Shown one piece after another: positions 35,515 through 44,754 of a stretch of DNA of 64,000 bases; the first letter of the stretch is position 1; each line of letters begins with the position of its first letter. The DNA lies in contig NZ_JAKGAP010000010.1 in assembly GCF_021532375.1 (NCBI RefSeq), positions 1 to 64,000 of the forward strand, in the 5' to 3' direction. Under the pieces are notes generated by a model that was given only the letters and a program-made list of their open reading frames with translations, did no database searches and was not told the DNA's origin. This DNA comes from Paenibacillus alkaliterrae (GTDB lineage Bacteria > Bacillota > Bacilli > Paenibacillales > Paenibacillaceae). Both the position numbers and the translations under genes were made by a program.

Positions 35515-36885
35515 TTATACAGCACATAATTGCATAATTTCATTCCAATCGAACGTAAGCCGGACGATATCTTCTTCAACAAGCTCCGACCCGGTTTGCA
35601 CCTCAATGATGTCCATTTCCGTCTCCGCCCGCAAACTGTGCATGCTCTGTTTCGATATAACGAGTACATCTCCGGCCTTAATCGGAAACCGCTTATCATT
35701 CAGAACCATCTCACCGTTGCCGGAAACGACGGTCCATACCTCGTCTCTGAGCAGATGGTATTGGTAGCTTAAATTTTTGCCCGGCCCTATGCATATCCGT
35801 TTGGTCAGCACTTCTTTCCCGTCGGGATATTTCAAGTAATCGAGCACCCTGTAACGGCCCCAACGCCTCTCCTCGTACATCGGACGCTGATCTGCATGCT
35901 TCATGACCTCCTTGATCATCGGGCTTGATGCCTTGTCCGAGACGAGAATGCCATCCGGACTCGCCGCGACGATGACATTGGATAAATTAAGCAGCGTAAT
36001 TGGAATATCCAGTTCGTTGATAATATGCGTATTGGATGAATTGTCGGTAATGATTCCTTTGCCGATCAGCGGGGTAGCAATTTCCTCCGTCAGCGTGTTC
36101 CACGTCCCAAGATCCTTCCATTCCCCCTCGTATGACAGCGCGACGATAAGATTGGCTTTCTCCACCACCTCGTAATCGAAGCTGTTCTTCGGAAGCTTGT
36201 CATACTGCTTCACCATCTCGTCATATTGGATCGGAAGCCCGTGAGAAATCAGAATATTAATGATGAAATCCAGCTTGAATGCGAAAACCCCGCAGTTCCA
36301 TAGCGCTGCCTGCTCAATCATGACCGCTGCTTCTTCTTCGCGGGGTTTCTCCCGGAAGCTATGTACATTCACATATGGCGCGTCATATGCGGTCCCGCTT
36401 TGCGGCACGATATACCCGTATTTCTCCGAAGGATACGTCGGTTTTACTCCCATAAGCGCCAAATCCGCGCCCGACTCGTTCAAGACCCGCTCCAGTTCTT
36501 TGGTCTTGTGGAAGAACGACTCCTCAACGTAAGGGTCGACCGGCATGACCACGACCGTTTCATTCAGGTTGACGCCTTCAACCGAATACAAGTATGCGGC
36601 CGCCAGCGCGATAGCAGGATACGTATCCCTTCTTTCCGGTTCGACGATCACTTCAATCTCGCTTCCAAGCTGGCTGTGGATCATTTCAACCTGCGGCTTG
36701 CTCGTTGCAATTAAAGCATGATCGCGAAGCCCGGCACTCGCAATCTGCCCCCAAACCCGCTGTACCATCGACTCAAGCTCGCCTTCCGAATTCCTCAGCA
36801 CCTTTAAGAACTGCTTGGAACGGGATTCGTTCGACAGCGGCCACAGGCGTTTGCCCGAGCCTCCTGAGAGAAGAACAATCTTCAT
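35515..36885 (-). CDS. manC: Mannose-1-phosphate guanylyltransferase / mannose-6-phosphate isomerase-type protein
   Basis: A 456-residue enzyme forming GDP-mannose. The N-terminal nucleotidyltransferase domain has LLSGGSGKRLWPLSNESRSKQ and the FREKP substrate motif, and EKYGYIVP is present. The C-terminal cupin of the mannose-6-phosphate isomerase type II family has RRWGRYRVLDY and HLLRDEVWTVVSG. AGGAGGAG precedes the ATG. In the exopolysaccharide operon it points to mannose, or a GDP-mannose-derived sugar, as a component of the repeat unit. It might also supply sugar for lasso tailoring, which is speculation. Confidence 0.92.
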   Translation of the reverse strand: MKIVLLSGGSGKRLWPLSNESRSKQFLKVLRNSEGELESMVQRVWGQIASAGLRDHALIATSKPQVEMIHSQLGSEIEVIVEPERRDTYPAIALAAAYLYSVEGVNLNETVVVMPVDPYVEESFFHKTKELERVLNESGADLALMGVKPTYPSEKYGYIVPQSGTAYDAPYVNVHSFREKPREEEAAVMIEQAALWNCGVFAFKLDFIINILISHGLPIQYDEMVKQYDKLPKNSFDYEVVEKANLIVALSYEGEWKDLGTWNTLTEEIATPLIGKGIITDNSSNTHIINELDIPITLLNLSNVIVAASPDGILVSDKASSPMIKEVMKHADQRPMYEERRWGRYRVLDYLKYPDGKEVLTKRICIGPGKNLSYQYHLLRDEVWTVVSGNGEMVLNDKRFPIKAGDVLVISKQSMHSLRAETEMDIIEVQTGSELVEEDIVRLTFDWNEIMQLCAV

Positions 36886-36896
36886 AGTAACTCCTC

Positions 36897-37895
36897 CTAA
36901 GATAGTAGTTTACTGATTTGCGAAGCATTCGAATTTGCTGTCTGCCCTTCATTCTTCACAATCAATTGGGCTGACCCGATGCCGCTTGTCCATGTTTGAT
37001 AATAGTTGGAGTTCTTGCCGTACGAATTGTCCAGCAGCGTATTGGGCTTGTCCATTAAGCAGGATAAGATATGGCCATGCAGCCTTGACGTCTGTACCGC
37101 CCTGTAGCCGCTGAAGCGCTTGACTGCTTTATCTACCAGATAATCGGTGTACCTGCCCCAAATCGCCTGCATTGGCAGCGGACTGCCGCCTTTCTTAATC
37201 ATTCTGACAATGAGATTAATCGATTTCTGCTCCACCCGGTTATACAAGGAGTTCCAATCCAAATAATCGCCGCGCCCCGCCGATTCGAGCTGCTCCTGCT
37301 GGGTCGTTTTCTCAATATCCGTGCGGAAGAAGCAGAGCAGATCTTTGCCCGGGCTGTCTTTGTGCCGGATCGGCCATAATTGATGGGCCATGTCGGGAGA
37401 TAAATAAACGTTGCATTTATGGAATTTCTCGGTTGCAGTGCGATAGGACAACGTGTCGCGGACATAGAGATGAATATCTTTATGTCCATTGAATATTTGC
37501 GCCGTCCGGTCGAATTCTGACTCTTTCTTATAAAATATCGTCTGTGGAAGCATCACGATCCGATGGTACGGATAGCTGGTAATCATTTTCTCGCGCAGCT
37601 TCTGATGCGCCGGATACAGGTCGCCGAAGTTCCCTCCCCCATGGAGCACGATGATATGATCTTTCGGAATCATCAGCGAATCGGGAAAATCAAGCACGCT
37701 GTAGCGTGCGCGGACGCGAATATTATAATCCTTGAAGAACGCTTCCGTGCCTTTCATAATGAGCAGGTCGCCGCCGTTGCTGTGGACGGGAATATCGATA
37801 TAGAAAATGTTGGAGCCAGGCGGAATGACATTCAAAATTTGGCGAAGCTTATTTTTAATTCCATCCATAGGGTGAACATTCGGGGTACTCTGCAT
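36897..37895 (-). CDS. Polysaccharide pyruvyl transferase family protein
   Basis: A protein of about 332 residues of the CsaB/EpsO/WcaK-like family that transfers pyruvate from phosphoenolpyruvate to a sugar, adding negative charge to the polymer. Visible motifs are IFYIDIPVHSNGGDLLIMKGTE, VLHGGGNFGDLYP, VYLSPDMAHQLWP and TSRLHGHILSCL near the C-terminus. The ATG at 37895 is preferred because AAAGGAGAGG lies just upstream. It lies between the acetyltransferase and ManC genes. Confidence 0.9.
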   Translation of the reverse strand: MQSTPNVHPMDGIKNKLRQILNVIPPGSNIFYIDIPVHSNGGDLLIMKGTEAFFKDYNIRVRARYSVLDFPDSLMIPKDHIIVLHGGGNFGDLYPAHQKLREKMITSYPYHRIVMLPQTIFYKKESEFDRTAQIFNGHKDIHLYVRDTLSYRTATEKFHKCNVYLSPDMAHQLWPIRHKDSPGKDLLCFFRTDIEKTTQQEQLESAGRGDYLDWNSLYNRVEQKSINLIVRMIKKGGSPLPMQAIWGRYTDYLVDKAVKRFSGYRAVQTSRLHGHILSCLMDKPNTLLDNSYGKNSNYYQTWTSGIGSAQLIVKNEGQTANSNASQISKLLS

Positions 37896-37923
37896 GACAA
37901 CCCTCTCCTTTACGTTGTTTTCT

Positions 37924-38475
37924 CTAGAGACTCCAATTGACATTCCGTTTGACTTCCTTTGCCGGTACTCCCGCTACAAGTGTATAGGGCTCCACATCCT
38001 TCGTTACAACAGAACCCGCCGCAACAACGGCACCATTACCAATGGTGATGCCTTTTAAAATCGTCGATTTACAGCCGATCCAAACCCTGTCGCCAATGAA
38101 GACCGGCTTCGTCGATTCGGTACCTAAAAGTTGATGATAATCGGTATCTATTATGGACACATCCCAGGAAATCGCACAATTATTCCCTATCTTTACATGC
38201 TCTTTACACCTGATTTCAGATCTTCGATTAATAAATGTATGATCGCCAATCTCGATCTTCGCTTTTTTCGATTCCAAATAAAAGCCGGTATCTTTATGCA
38301 AGATGACGTTTTTCCCGATAATCAATTTGGAATCTTTAGCTTTGGATACAACGACTCTACCGCAGACCCGAAGCATGCTGCCTCCCTGTTCCAGCTTCAT
38401 TCTAAACAACATGCCGAGCAAAATACGGTATCCATATCTGACAAATTCCTTAAGGCTTCTCTTTCTTTTATCCAT
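37924..38475 (-). CDS. Acyltransferase of the left-handed beta-helix family
   Basis: A protein of about 183 residues with hexapeptide repeats (LIIGKNVILHKDTGFY; IEIGDHTFINRRSEIRC; VWIGCKSTILKGITIGNGAVVAAGSVVTKD), ending VAGVPAKEVKRN. Such enzymes O-acetylate sugars using acetyl-CoA. The family His is in the DTDYHQLLG region. It overlaps or abuts the end of the hydrolase gene upstream. The ATG at 38475 is preferred, though 38484 is possible. It likely decorates the exopolysaccharide. Confidence 0.88.
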   Translation of the reverse strand: MDKRKRSLKEFVRYGYRILLGMLFRMKLEQGGSMLRVCGRVVVSKAKDSKLIIGKNVILHKDTGFYLESKKAKIEIGDHTFINRRSEIRCKEHVKIGNNCAISWDVSIIDTDYHQLLGTESTKPVFIGDRVWIGCKSTILKGITIGNGAVVAAGSVVTKDVEPYTLVAGVPAKEVKRNVNWSL

Positions 38476-38483
38476 GATGCCCA

Positions 38484-41420
38484 TCACCTGAACTCGTAAT
38501 AAAATTTCGGCCGTTCCTCCAGAATCACCTTATAGATGTCGTAGTTGGTCGCCATGATCCCTTCCAGGTATTTCTTATACGGACGGTCGGCGACATTCAC
38601 AATGCCTGAGTTATAACGTTCTCCCCAAACTCCCTGCCAATATCTTCCCAGACCTGCCTGGTCCACATAATTGAACACATGAGCTCCCACAATGTAGTCC
38701 AGACTGGCTGCCCCCTCCACATAATTCCGGTAACGCATCCCCCTCTGAAACTGGTTCACGGCCGCATTTGGAAGGAGAGGCTTCAAACCTTGTTCCGCCG
38801 TACCGTAACCGAATTCGCTAAGCAGAATCGGTTTGCCGCCCGACTTCGTGTACACATCTTCCAAAAGATCGGTTTCGAGCTTATAGCTGTAATAGTTGAT
38901 ACTGATGACATCCACGTATTTCCCTTCCACCTCTGCCATAACGCTCCGAAACTTCTCATTGTGGAAAGGCGTCGTTATCCAGCGGTCTCCGAGAAGAAGA
39001 TGATTCGGATCATATTTGCGGTAGATCCGCGAAACCGTTTCGAAGAACGTATCCAGATAATACCTGAAAAATGCGTCCATATCGCGCCAAGCCGGCGATG
39101 TATTGAGCGGCAGCTCCGCTTCTTTCAAGTCTTCAAAGGATTGGAAGCTTGTCCCCCAACTGCTGTTGAATTTGTCTATGTCTTGATATTTATCCTTCAG
39201 CCTTTGAACCAAACGTCCTTTGATCGCCGCTTTGCTTGCCTTCAGCTTCGGCACATGGGAATAAAACTTATGGAAATCGTATTCGTTGTCGATGAAATAC
39301 CCGATCAGCATCGGATCATCCTTGTTCGGCTTGAGTGCTTTTGCAAACGACTTATCGATCTTGACTTCCGCATTCGGCGCAAAAATGTCGAATATCGAAA
39401 TCCCATCAATCTTTGCCCAATTCATGCTGCTCAGCGGAAGCGTCCGCACGTAAGGCAAGTTGTTCTCATTGCCGTATTTTTCAGGTGAAAAGCCTCCCGC
39501 ACTGTTGAATCCCCATTTCCTGAGGCGCTCGGCCGCTTCCGAATAAATAGAATGCTCAGTTGGAAATACCCCTGTTTTCCGGTATTTGTTCGCCAAATAG
39601 AACGAGAAGTTATCGGACCCGATAAATGCCGGTTTATATTTCTCTTGTTTAGAAGGTATCGATTCGAACAGCTCCTCTCGGCCCTTTACCATCGTAAAGG
39701 TTTCATGGGCTGTAAGTCCGTTCACCCCTAAGCTGAAAAAGAGATTGCCTTCCGGTGTTGTCATCACTTTGCGGCTTCCCATCTGCTGAATGGCAAAAAA
39801 GCCCGTTTCTTGCAACCCGTATTTTGCCGCACTGCCTGCCAGACCACCGTACCGGTCACGGTCCGAAGGCGGTGATAAACTGTCGTAATAGGAGGCGTCT
39901 GCCTCGGCATCCGCTTTCAGTTGCTGTTCGTTTATCACCTTCTCGGGAAATTTCGCAGAGGTCATTTGACCGAACCTGTCCACTTGAATTTGGTTGCTTG
40001 CATTGAGCGCATATTTACGAATGGGGCTTGGCTCCATACCTTTCTTGACGGCATAGGTTTCCAGCACGTTATAACCTGTGAGCTTGAGCGGTTTGGAATA
40101 GGGCTGGAAGACGGGCGCCTTATTCAAACGGTAAAAAATCTTTGCCCCGCTCGTCGCCGTAGACAGTACAGTCTTCAGTGATTCAGTGCTTCTAGTCGAC
40201 TGAACGTCCACGGAAGCTGTGCTTCGATTGAACATGACATTCGAAACTTGAGGCGACCAAGACATAGCCGATCCGTGCAGCTCGATTTTCAAATACCTCG
40301 TATCCGCCGGCAGTGACGAAGCCTCGTAAGCGTACTTCTGCCAATTGGCTACTGGATGGCCTACCGAATAAGCTTCAGCAGAAATTTCCGTATAATCCTT
40401 TCCATTCTCCGAAATGAAGAACCGATGCTTCTCGATGGCATTTCCAGTAAAAAAGTAGCTGTAGACCATGAAGGAAGAAATATCGTAATCCGTATGATAA
40501 ATGATATTCCCGGGCTTTGTTGAGATACGCGCCATCCGATTCGAATCGTTGCCGAAGTAATAGGGAGTACTTCTCTCAATATAAATACTAGAGCGGCTGG
40601 CAATCTGTTTGAAATTGTCAAGCGGATCGTCAAATCCGACTGCCGCATCCAAAGAACCTTTCGTCACATACCGGTAAGTGGAAACCCTGCTGGCCGCTGC
40701 TTTGCCCGAAGCCGAATGGTTCACGGCAGTAATCTTTAACACAAGTTCATTCACCACTTTAATCGGTGAAGAATAAAGCTTGCGTGTAAGAGACGTTCTG
40801 GGGTCGCTGCCGTCCGTGGTGTAATATACGGTATCTCCGGCATCTGCTCTTTCCAACATGACCATACTGCCGTAAGGGACGAACCCCGAAGGCAGGTTGG
40901 CATTGACGCCCGACGGACCATTCAGCACCACTTTCCCAATTGACGGCGATTTAGCGATATCGCTGCCCGTGTATTCTATTTTCATAAATCTGGTATCCCC
41001 GTGAAAGTTTCGTACTTCGTACACGATATAATTTTTGTTATCCCCGTCTTCGTAAATTTGCGGAGCCGCCTTCTCGTAATTCATGCCATCGCGGGAAACA
41101 TAAAAATTCGGATGATTGTACGGCCCGTTGTTCGGACGATAGTACGTGTATAAGGAAAAAGTTCTGATAGGACCGTTCGTCCGGTAGGTCAAGTATTCAT
41201 TAGATGCATAGCTTCGGTTCACCCGGGTGGGATCATCGGCATCCGAATATACTTGTAGAGAAAGTTTCTCCGAACGTTTGTAAACACGACTCCAATCCAC
41301 AAGCTCATCAACTACTATTTCGGAAGTAGTTGAGATGTTTGCAAATATGTTTGTCGGCATAAGGGTTATAAGTAAACTGAAAATCAACAGCAAAGACAGC
41401 CGCGAACAAACTTTTCTCAT
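38484..41420 (-). CDS. Secreted glycoside hydrolase, GH50/agarase-like, with lectin-like N-terminal domains
   Basis: A 978-residue exported protein. The order is a signal peptide (LSLLLIFSLLITLMPTNIFA), a beta domain, a chitobiase C-terminal-like domain (DAGDTVYYTTDGSDPRTS), a second beta domain, and a (beta/alpha)8 hydrolase domain from about residue 530. The latter shows VMTTPEGNLFFSLGVNGLT and GYFIDNEYDFHKF with the likely acid/base Glu. The likely nucleophile Glu is in PILLSEFGYG. This pattern matches GH50 beta-agarases as I remember them, but the true glycan is unknown. A big secreted hydrolase inside an exopolysaccharide operon suggests trimming or release of the polymer. GAGGAGAG precedes the ATG at 41420. 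Confidence 0.82.
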   Translation of the reverse strand: MRKVCSRLSLLLIFSLLITLMPTNIFANISTTSEIVVDELVDWSRVYKRSEKLSLQVYSDADDPTRVNRSYASNEYLTYRTNGPIRTFSLYTYYRPNNGPYNHPNFYVSRDGMNYEKAAPQIYEDGDNKNYIVYEVRNFHGDTRFMKIEYTGSDIAKSPSIGKVVLNGPSGVNANLPSGFVPYGSMVMLERADAGDTVYYTTDGSDPRTSLTRKLYSSPIKVVNELVLKITAVNHSASGKAAASRVSTYRYVTKGSLDAAVGFDDPLDNFKQIASRSSIYIERSTPYYFGNDSNRMARISTKPGNIIYHTDYDISSFMVYSYFFTGNAIEKHRFFISENGKDYTEISAEAYSVGHPVANWQKYAYEASSLPADTRYLKIELHGSAMSWSPQVSNVMFNRSTASVDVQSTRSTESLKTVLSTATSGAKIFYRLNKAPVFQPYSKPLKLTGYNVLETYAVKKGMEPSPIRKYALNASNQIQVDRFGQMTSAKFPEKVINEQQLKADAEADASYYDSLSPPSDRDRYGGLAGSAAKYGLQETGFFAIQQMGSRKVMTTPEGNLFFSLGVNGLTAHETFTMVKGREELFESIPSKQEKYKPAFIGSDNFSFYLANKYRKTGVFPTEHSIYSEAAERLRKWGFNSAGGFSPEKYGNENNLPYVRTLPLSSMNWAKIDGISIFDIFAPNAEVKIDKSFAKALKPNKDDPMLIGYFIDNEYDFHKFYSHVPKLKASKAAIKGRLVQRLKDKYQDIDKFNSSWGTSFQSFEDLKEAELPLNTSPAWRDMDAFFRYYLDTFFETVSRIYRKYDPNHLLLGDRWITTPFHNEKFRSVMAEVEGKYVDVISINYYSYKLETDLLEDVYTKSGGKPILLSEFGYGTAEQGLKPLLPNAAVNQFQRGMRYRNYVEGAASLDYIVGAHVFNYVDQAGLGRYWQGVWGERYNSGIVNVADRPYKKYLEGIMATNYDIYKVILEERPKFYYEFR

Positions 41421-41457
41421 TACGTTTTCTCTCCTCACCACCACATATCTCTTTTCT

Positions 41458-42345
41458 CTAGTTATAGGTGCGCAATACTCCGCTGATCAAACCGTTATTG
41501 TATATAATTTTGCTTATATTGCGGAAAATCCGATGCTTATCGAACAAAAAAATGATCGTCAACAGAAGAAACACCGGAACCTTCAGGACCGATTTGACGA
41601 AAATGCCTGTTTTCCGCTCCGAGCTGACTGCACTGCTCACACCCTGCCAATAAATCCTTCGCAGCAGCCATTTTCTGCTGACTCTGCTGCGCGGGATTTT
41701 GTGCCGCACCCAGGCATGAGGTGTGTAATAGACGCTGTAGCGGCTGCGGATTCGATCAATGAGCTCGGCTTCCTCGCTTGAAAGCAGATTACTTCCCACT
41801 CTGCCCAAATCCTCGCGAAAGGGTTTAAGCGAATTGAACACGGATTTACGAAAGGCAACATTTGCTCCGAATGGTATGGCCGGATTTTGCATTTCTACAA
41901 TTTCATGGGAATAATCCAAAATGGTATAGAGCGTCCGGTTTTCCGGCAAAAGCCAAGTCGGCTCCGCCCCTTCCCATGCCGGTTCGATTTTGCCTCCGAC
42001 GCAGCCGATCCGGGGATCGGTCTCAAATAATGAGACAATTCCACTAATCCATTCTCTGGAAGCCACAGCATCATCGTCTAGGAATAGCACATACTCGCCC
42101 TTCGCCTCGCGAATCGCACGATTCCGGGCTACGGAGAGCCCCAGCCGTTCTTCATAAACATAAATAATCGGGATGCTTGTCATCTGATTGACTTCTTGAA
42201 CAACCTGTTTGGTGTTGTCGGTGGAGCGGTTGTCAACCACAATCACCTCAAACGCATCCGTAAAGTTTTGCCGTAAGAGACTTAAAAGCGCTTCTCTCAC
42301 ATCCTCAGCTCTGTTATGGGTGCAAATCGCTACCGTCGCTTTCAT
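41458..42345 (-). CDS. Family 2 glycosyltransferase
   Basis: A 295-residue GT-A enzyme. It has the N-terminal nucleotide-binding fold VAICTHNRAEDVREALLSLL with VVDNRSTDNT, the metal-binding LFLDDDAVAS (DxD), and PFGANVAFRKSVF before a likely catalytic LSSEEAELIDRI. The C-terminal hydrophobic helix (VPVFLLLTIIFLF) probably contacts the membrane. GAGGTG lies before the ATG. It overlaps the preceding glycosyltransferase gene by 4 bp and adds one sugar of the repeat unit on the inner membrane face. Confidence 0.9.
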   Translation of the reverse strand: MKATVAICTHNRAEDVREALLSLLRQNFTDAFEVIVVDNRSTDNTKQVVQEVNQMTSIPIIYVYEERLGLSVARNRAIREAKGEYVLFLDDDAVASREWISGIVSLFETDPRIGCVGGKIEPAWEGAEPTWLLPENRTLYTILDYSHEIVEMQNPAIPFGANVAFRKSVFNSLKPFREDLGRVGSNLLSSEEAELIDRIRSRYSVYYTPHAWVRHKIPRSRVSRKWLLRRIYWQGVSSAVSSERKTGIFVKSVLKVPVFLLLTIIFLFDKHRIFRNISKIIYNNGLISGVLRTYN

Positions 42346-43388
42346 GCATTCACCTCGTAACGTTTTGTTCCGGTATAAACTTTTATCATTTTTCCGGCTA
42401 TCCCCTGCCAGTCCAGTTCTGCCAATTTTTTTGAAATATGCTTCTCTGCCTCGTTCATATTCATATTGACTGACATCGCCAGCGCCTTGCGCAACCCGTC
42501 CGGATCAGCAGGATCGTATAAGATTCCGCATCCTTCGGAAACATATTCGCTGAGCGAGCCGAGCTTTGGCGCAATGACCGGCTTATAATGAGAGAGAGCC
42601 AGAATCGCGCTTCCGGAAGTCGTAATCTGGTTATAAGGCAGCACCATAACATTACCCGCCCGTAAGTAGTCGACAAGTTCGTGATCATCCACAAAATGAG
42701 GATAAACCTTGATTCTGCCGTCGTTAATCGGATCGATGTAATCCAATCTATAACCGTCATCCACTTTTCCCGCTATCAGCAGTCCAGCCGACTCCAGCTT
42801 ACTCGATAAAAAAGCTTCGACAAGCTTTTCTATTCCTTTATAAGAGTTAATTCTGCCGAGAAATAAGAATAGAAACTGTTCCGGCGGAATGCCGAACCGC
42901 TTACGGATATCCGTCCCTTTGCCGACATAGGCATCCACGTAATGGCCATGCGGTGTGACGACCAGCTTATCAGCGCTCACCCCGAACGTCTCGATAACTT
43001 CTCGTTTTACCGTTTCACTCATGATGAATCCTTTGTTGCAGACGGACAAAATAAACTTTCGCATCCTATAATCCCATTTCGTTTTACCCGTCGAATGCGG
43101 CCAAACATTGTGAACGGTCCAAAATAACCGTACACCCCGGACTTTCAAAAACAAGAGAAGTGCAGCAAATAACAGAGACTTCACGATCGTCAGGGGGAAA
43201 TTGGATGCCTGATACGAGTAACTGGGCCAATGCATATGGACGATGTCTCCCTTTGCAGGTTGAAGGGTATTCTTCTTGTCGTAATGTTCCACATGCAAAC
43301 CGTTATCCTCGATGGACTTTGTCAGCAATTCGGAGTATTTATTAAATTCGCTAACTTTTGGCCACATGTAAACTGTTGGGTTACTCAT
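42342..43388 (-). CDS. Family 4-like glycosyltransferase
   Basis: A GT-B enzyme of about 348 residues. It has an N-terminal acceptor domain with IVHMHWPSYSYQ and FWTVHNVWPHST, and a donor domain with LFLGRINSYKGIEKLVEAF and a C-terminal E-x7-E-like region (GSAILALSHYKPVIAPKLGSL). The ATG at 43388 overlaps the flippase stop and has GGTGG just before it; a GTG three codons earlier is possible. It is one of several sugar transferases of the exopolysaccharide operon. Confidence 0.88.
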   Translation of the reverse strand: MSNPTVYMWPKVSEFNKYSELLTKSIEDNGLHVEHYDKKNTLQPAKGDIVHMHWPSYSYQASNFPLTIVKSLLFAALLLFLKVRGVRLFWTVHNVWPHSTGKTKWDYRMRKFILSVCNKGFIMSETVKREVIETFGVSADKLVVTPHGHYVDAYVGKGTDIRKRFGIPPEQFLFLFLGRINSYKGIEKLVEAFLSSKLESAGLLIAGKVDDGYRLDYIDPINDGRIKVYPHFVDDHELVDYLRAGNVMVLPYNQITTSGSAILALSHYKPVIAPKLGSLSEYVSEGCGILYDPADPDGLRKALAMSVNMNMNEAEKHISKKLAELDWQGIAGKMIKVYTGTKRYEVNA

Positions 43389-44754
43389 CCATTCCACCTG
43401 CTCTTCCCGCTCTTTTAATGATGTTCTTCTCTCTCAGACGCCCGATCAAAAAGCGAAAATCGTCTTTATCAAAAAGCATACCGGCAAACCGCACCTTAAA
43501 CACGACCCTCATCGCTGCTATCGTGATCAGCATTCTCACCATCGCACCGATGACCAAAGCAAGGGCAATTCCGTTCAGACCGTATAAGGGGGTGAATACA
43601 AAAAACAGAAGGATTGTAATCGCTAGTGCTATGACTTGCCGAACCAGCACGAGACCCGGGCGACCCAATGCGTTGAACGAAGTTGCCAGAATCCATGATG
43701 CGCCTCCGAGAATGCATTCGATAGAAAGAAAATAGAAAGCAATGCTCGCCTCCAGAAATTCCGCGCCGAATAAAATGCCCATCAGGAATCTGCCGACGAA
43801 TATGCTCGGTACGACCACGATCGTCATCAGGATCAGCGACAATCGGAAAGCCCGGCCGACGGTTGAGATAATCTTGTCCTTGTCCAGCCCAGTCAATTTG
43901 GGGAAGATGACATTCGAGATGGCCATCTGAACCGCATTGAAGACGCGGGACAGAGCATAAACGACACTATATAGACCAAAATCCCGCGGTGTGAGCAGAG
44001 ACAGTATAATAATTTTGTCAAACTGTGAGTACAAGGTTCCGAGCAGTTCAACGCCAAATACTCTGCTTCCGTAACCGAATAACGATTTTGCAGCTGCCCG
44101 GTCAACCAGGCGTTTGAACCAATTAATTCTCAGCTCGCCCCTCAATTGGTACAAGGACCAAATGACGACCAGCAGCGTCGTAATCAGGTAAATGAATGAG
44201 GCAGCCTGGATATCCAGCACTCCGATCATGAAGAGTACGGTGATACCTGCCAAATTAAACAGCGGAACGAACAACCTCACACCGTTATAGATTTTGAAGC
44301 TGTCTGTGCTTTGCGCAAGTGCCGCAATCAGATTGACCGCAAGCAATAGCGGCAGTGTCAGCACGGTGTACCACTGGGCGATTCTAATAATGTCGACAGG
44401 ATAGTTGCCCAGCCAAACCGGAAGATAGATCCATGAAATGACGCCGACAGTTATGCTGACCGGGAGTTGGAACAGAAAGCCTGCCCTGATGAATTCCGCC
44501 CCTTTGCCGGCATGCCGCTTCATGTTGTAAATCAGGGAAGTGGGAAGTCCAAAGCCAACTATCCCTACCAAGAAGGTCGGCCAGAACAGAATCGCCGAGA
44601 ACTCCCCTTTGCCTTCGACGCCGAACATTCTCGCCGTCACGATGGAGGTCAGCGTGGTGATGACCATCACCATAAAATTAGTTGCGCTTGTACGCAAAAT
44701 CGTTTGAACAAGACCATTCCCTGTTAATATTTTACGGATTGCCAATTGTGCCAT
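43381..44754 (-). CDS. Polysaccharide flippase (Wzx-like, MOP superfamily)
   Basis: A 457-residue membrane protein with about 12 predicted helices and the MOP-family N-terminus FMVMVITTLTSIVTARMFGVEGKGEFSA. The Pfam-type polysaccharide biosynthesis domain spans nearly its whole length. It should move undecaprenyl-linked repeat units across the membrane for polymerisation by the Wzy-like protein at 45943. It overlaps both neighbouring glycosyltransferase genes, as expected in a tightly coupled operon. Confidence 0.9.
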   Translation of the reverse strand: MAQLAIRKILTGNGLVQTILRTSATNFMVMVITTLTSIVTARMFGVEGKGEFSAILFWPTFLVGIVGFGLPTSLIYNMKRHAGKGAEFIRAGFLFQLPVSITVGVISWIYLPVWLGNYPVDIIRIAQWYTVLTLPLLLAVNLIAALAQSTDSFKIYNGVRLFVPLFNLAGITVLFMIGVLDIQAASFIYLITTLLVVIWSLYQLRGELRINWFKRLVDRAAAKSLFGYGSRVFGVELLGTLYSQFDKIIILSLLTPRDFGLYSVVYALSRVFNAVQMAISNVIFPKLTGLDKDKIISTVGRAFRLSLILMTIVVVPSIFVGRFLMGILFGAEFLEASIAFYFLSIECILGGASWILATSFNALGRPGLVLVRQVIALAITILLFFVFTPLYGLNGIALALVIGAMVRMLITIAAMRVVFKVRFAGMLFDKDDFRFLIGRLREKNIIKRAGRAGGMDE

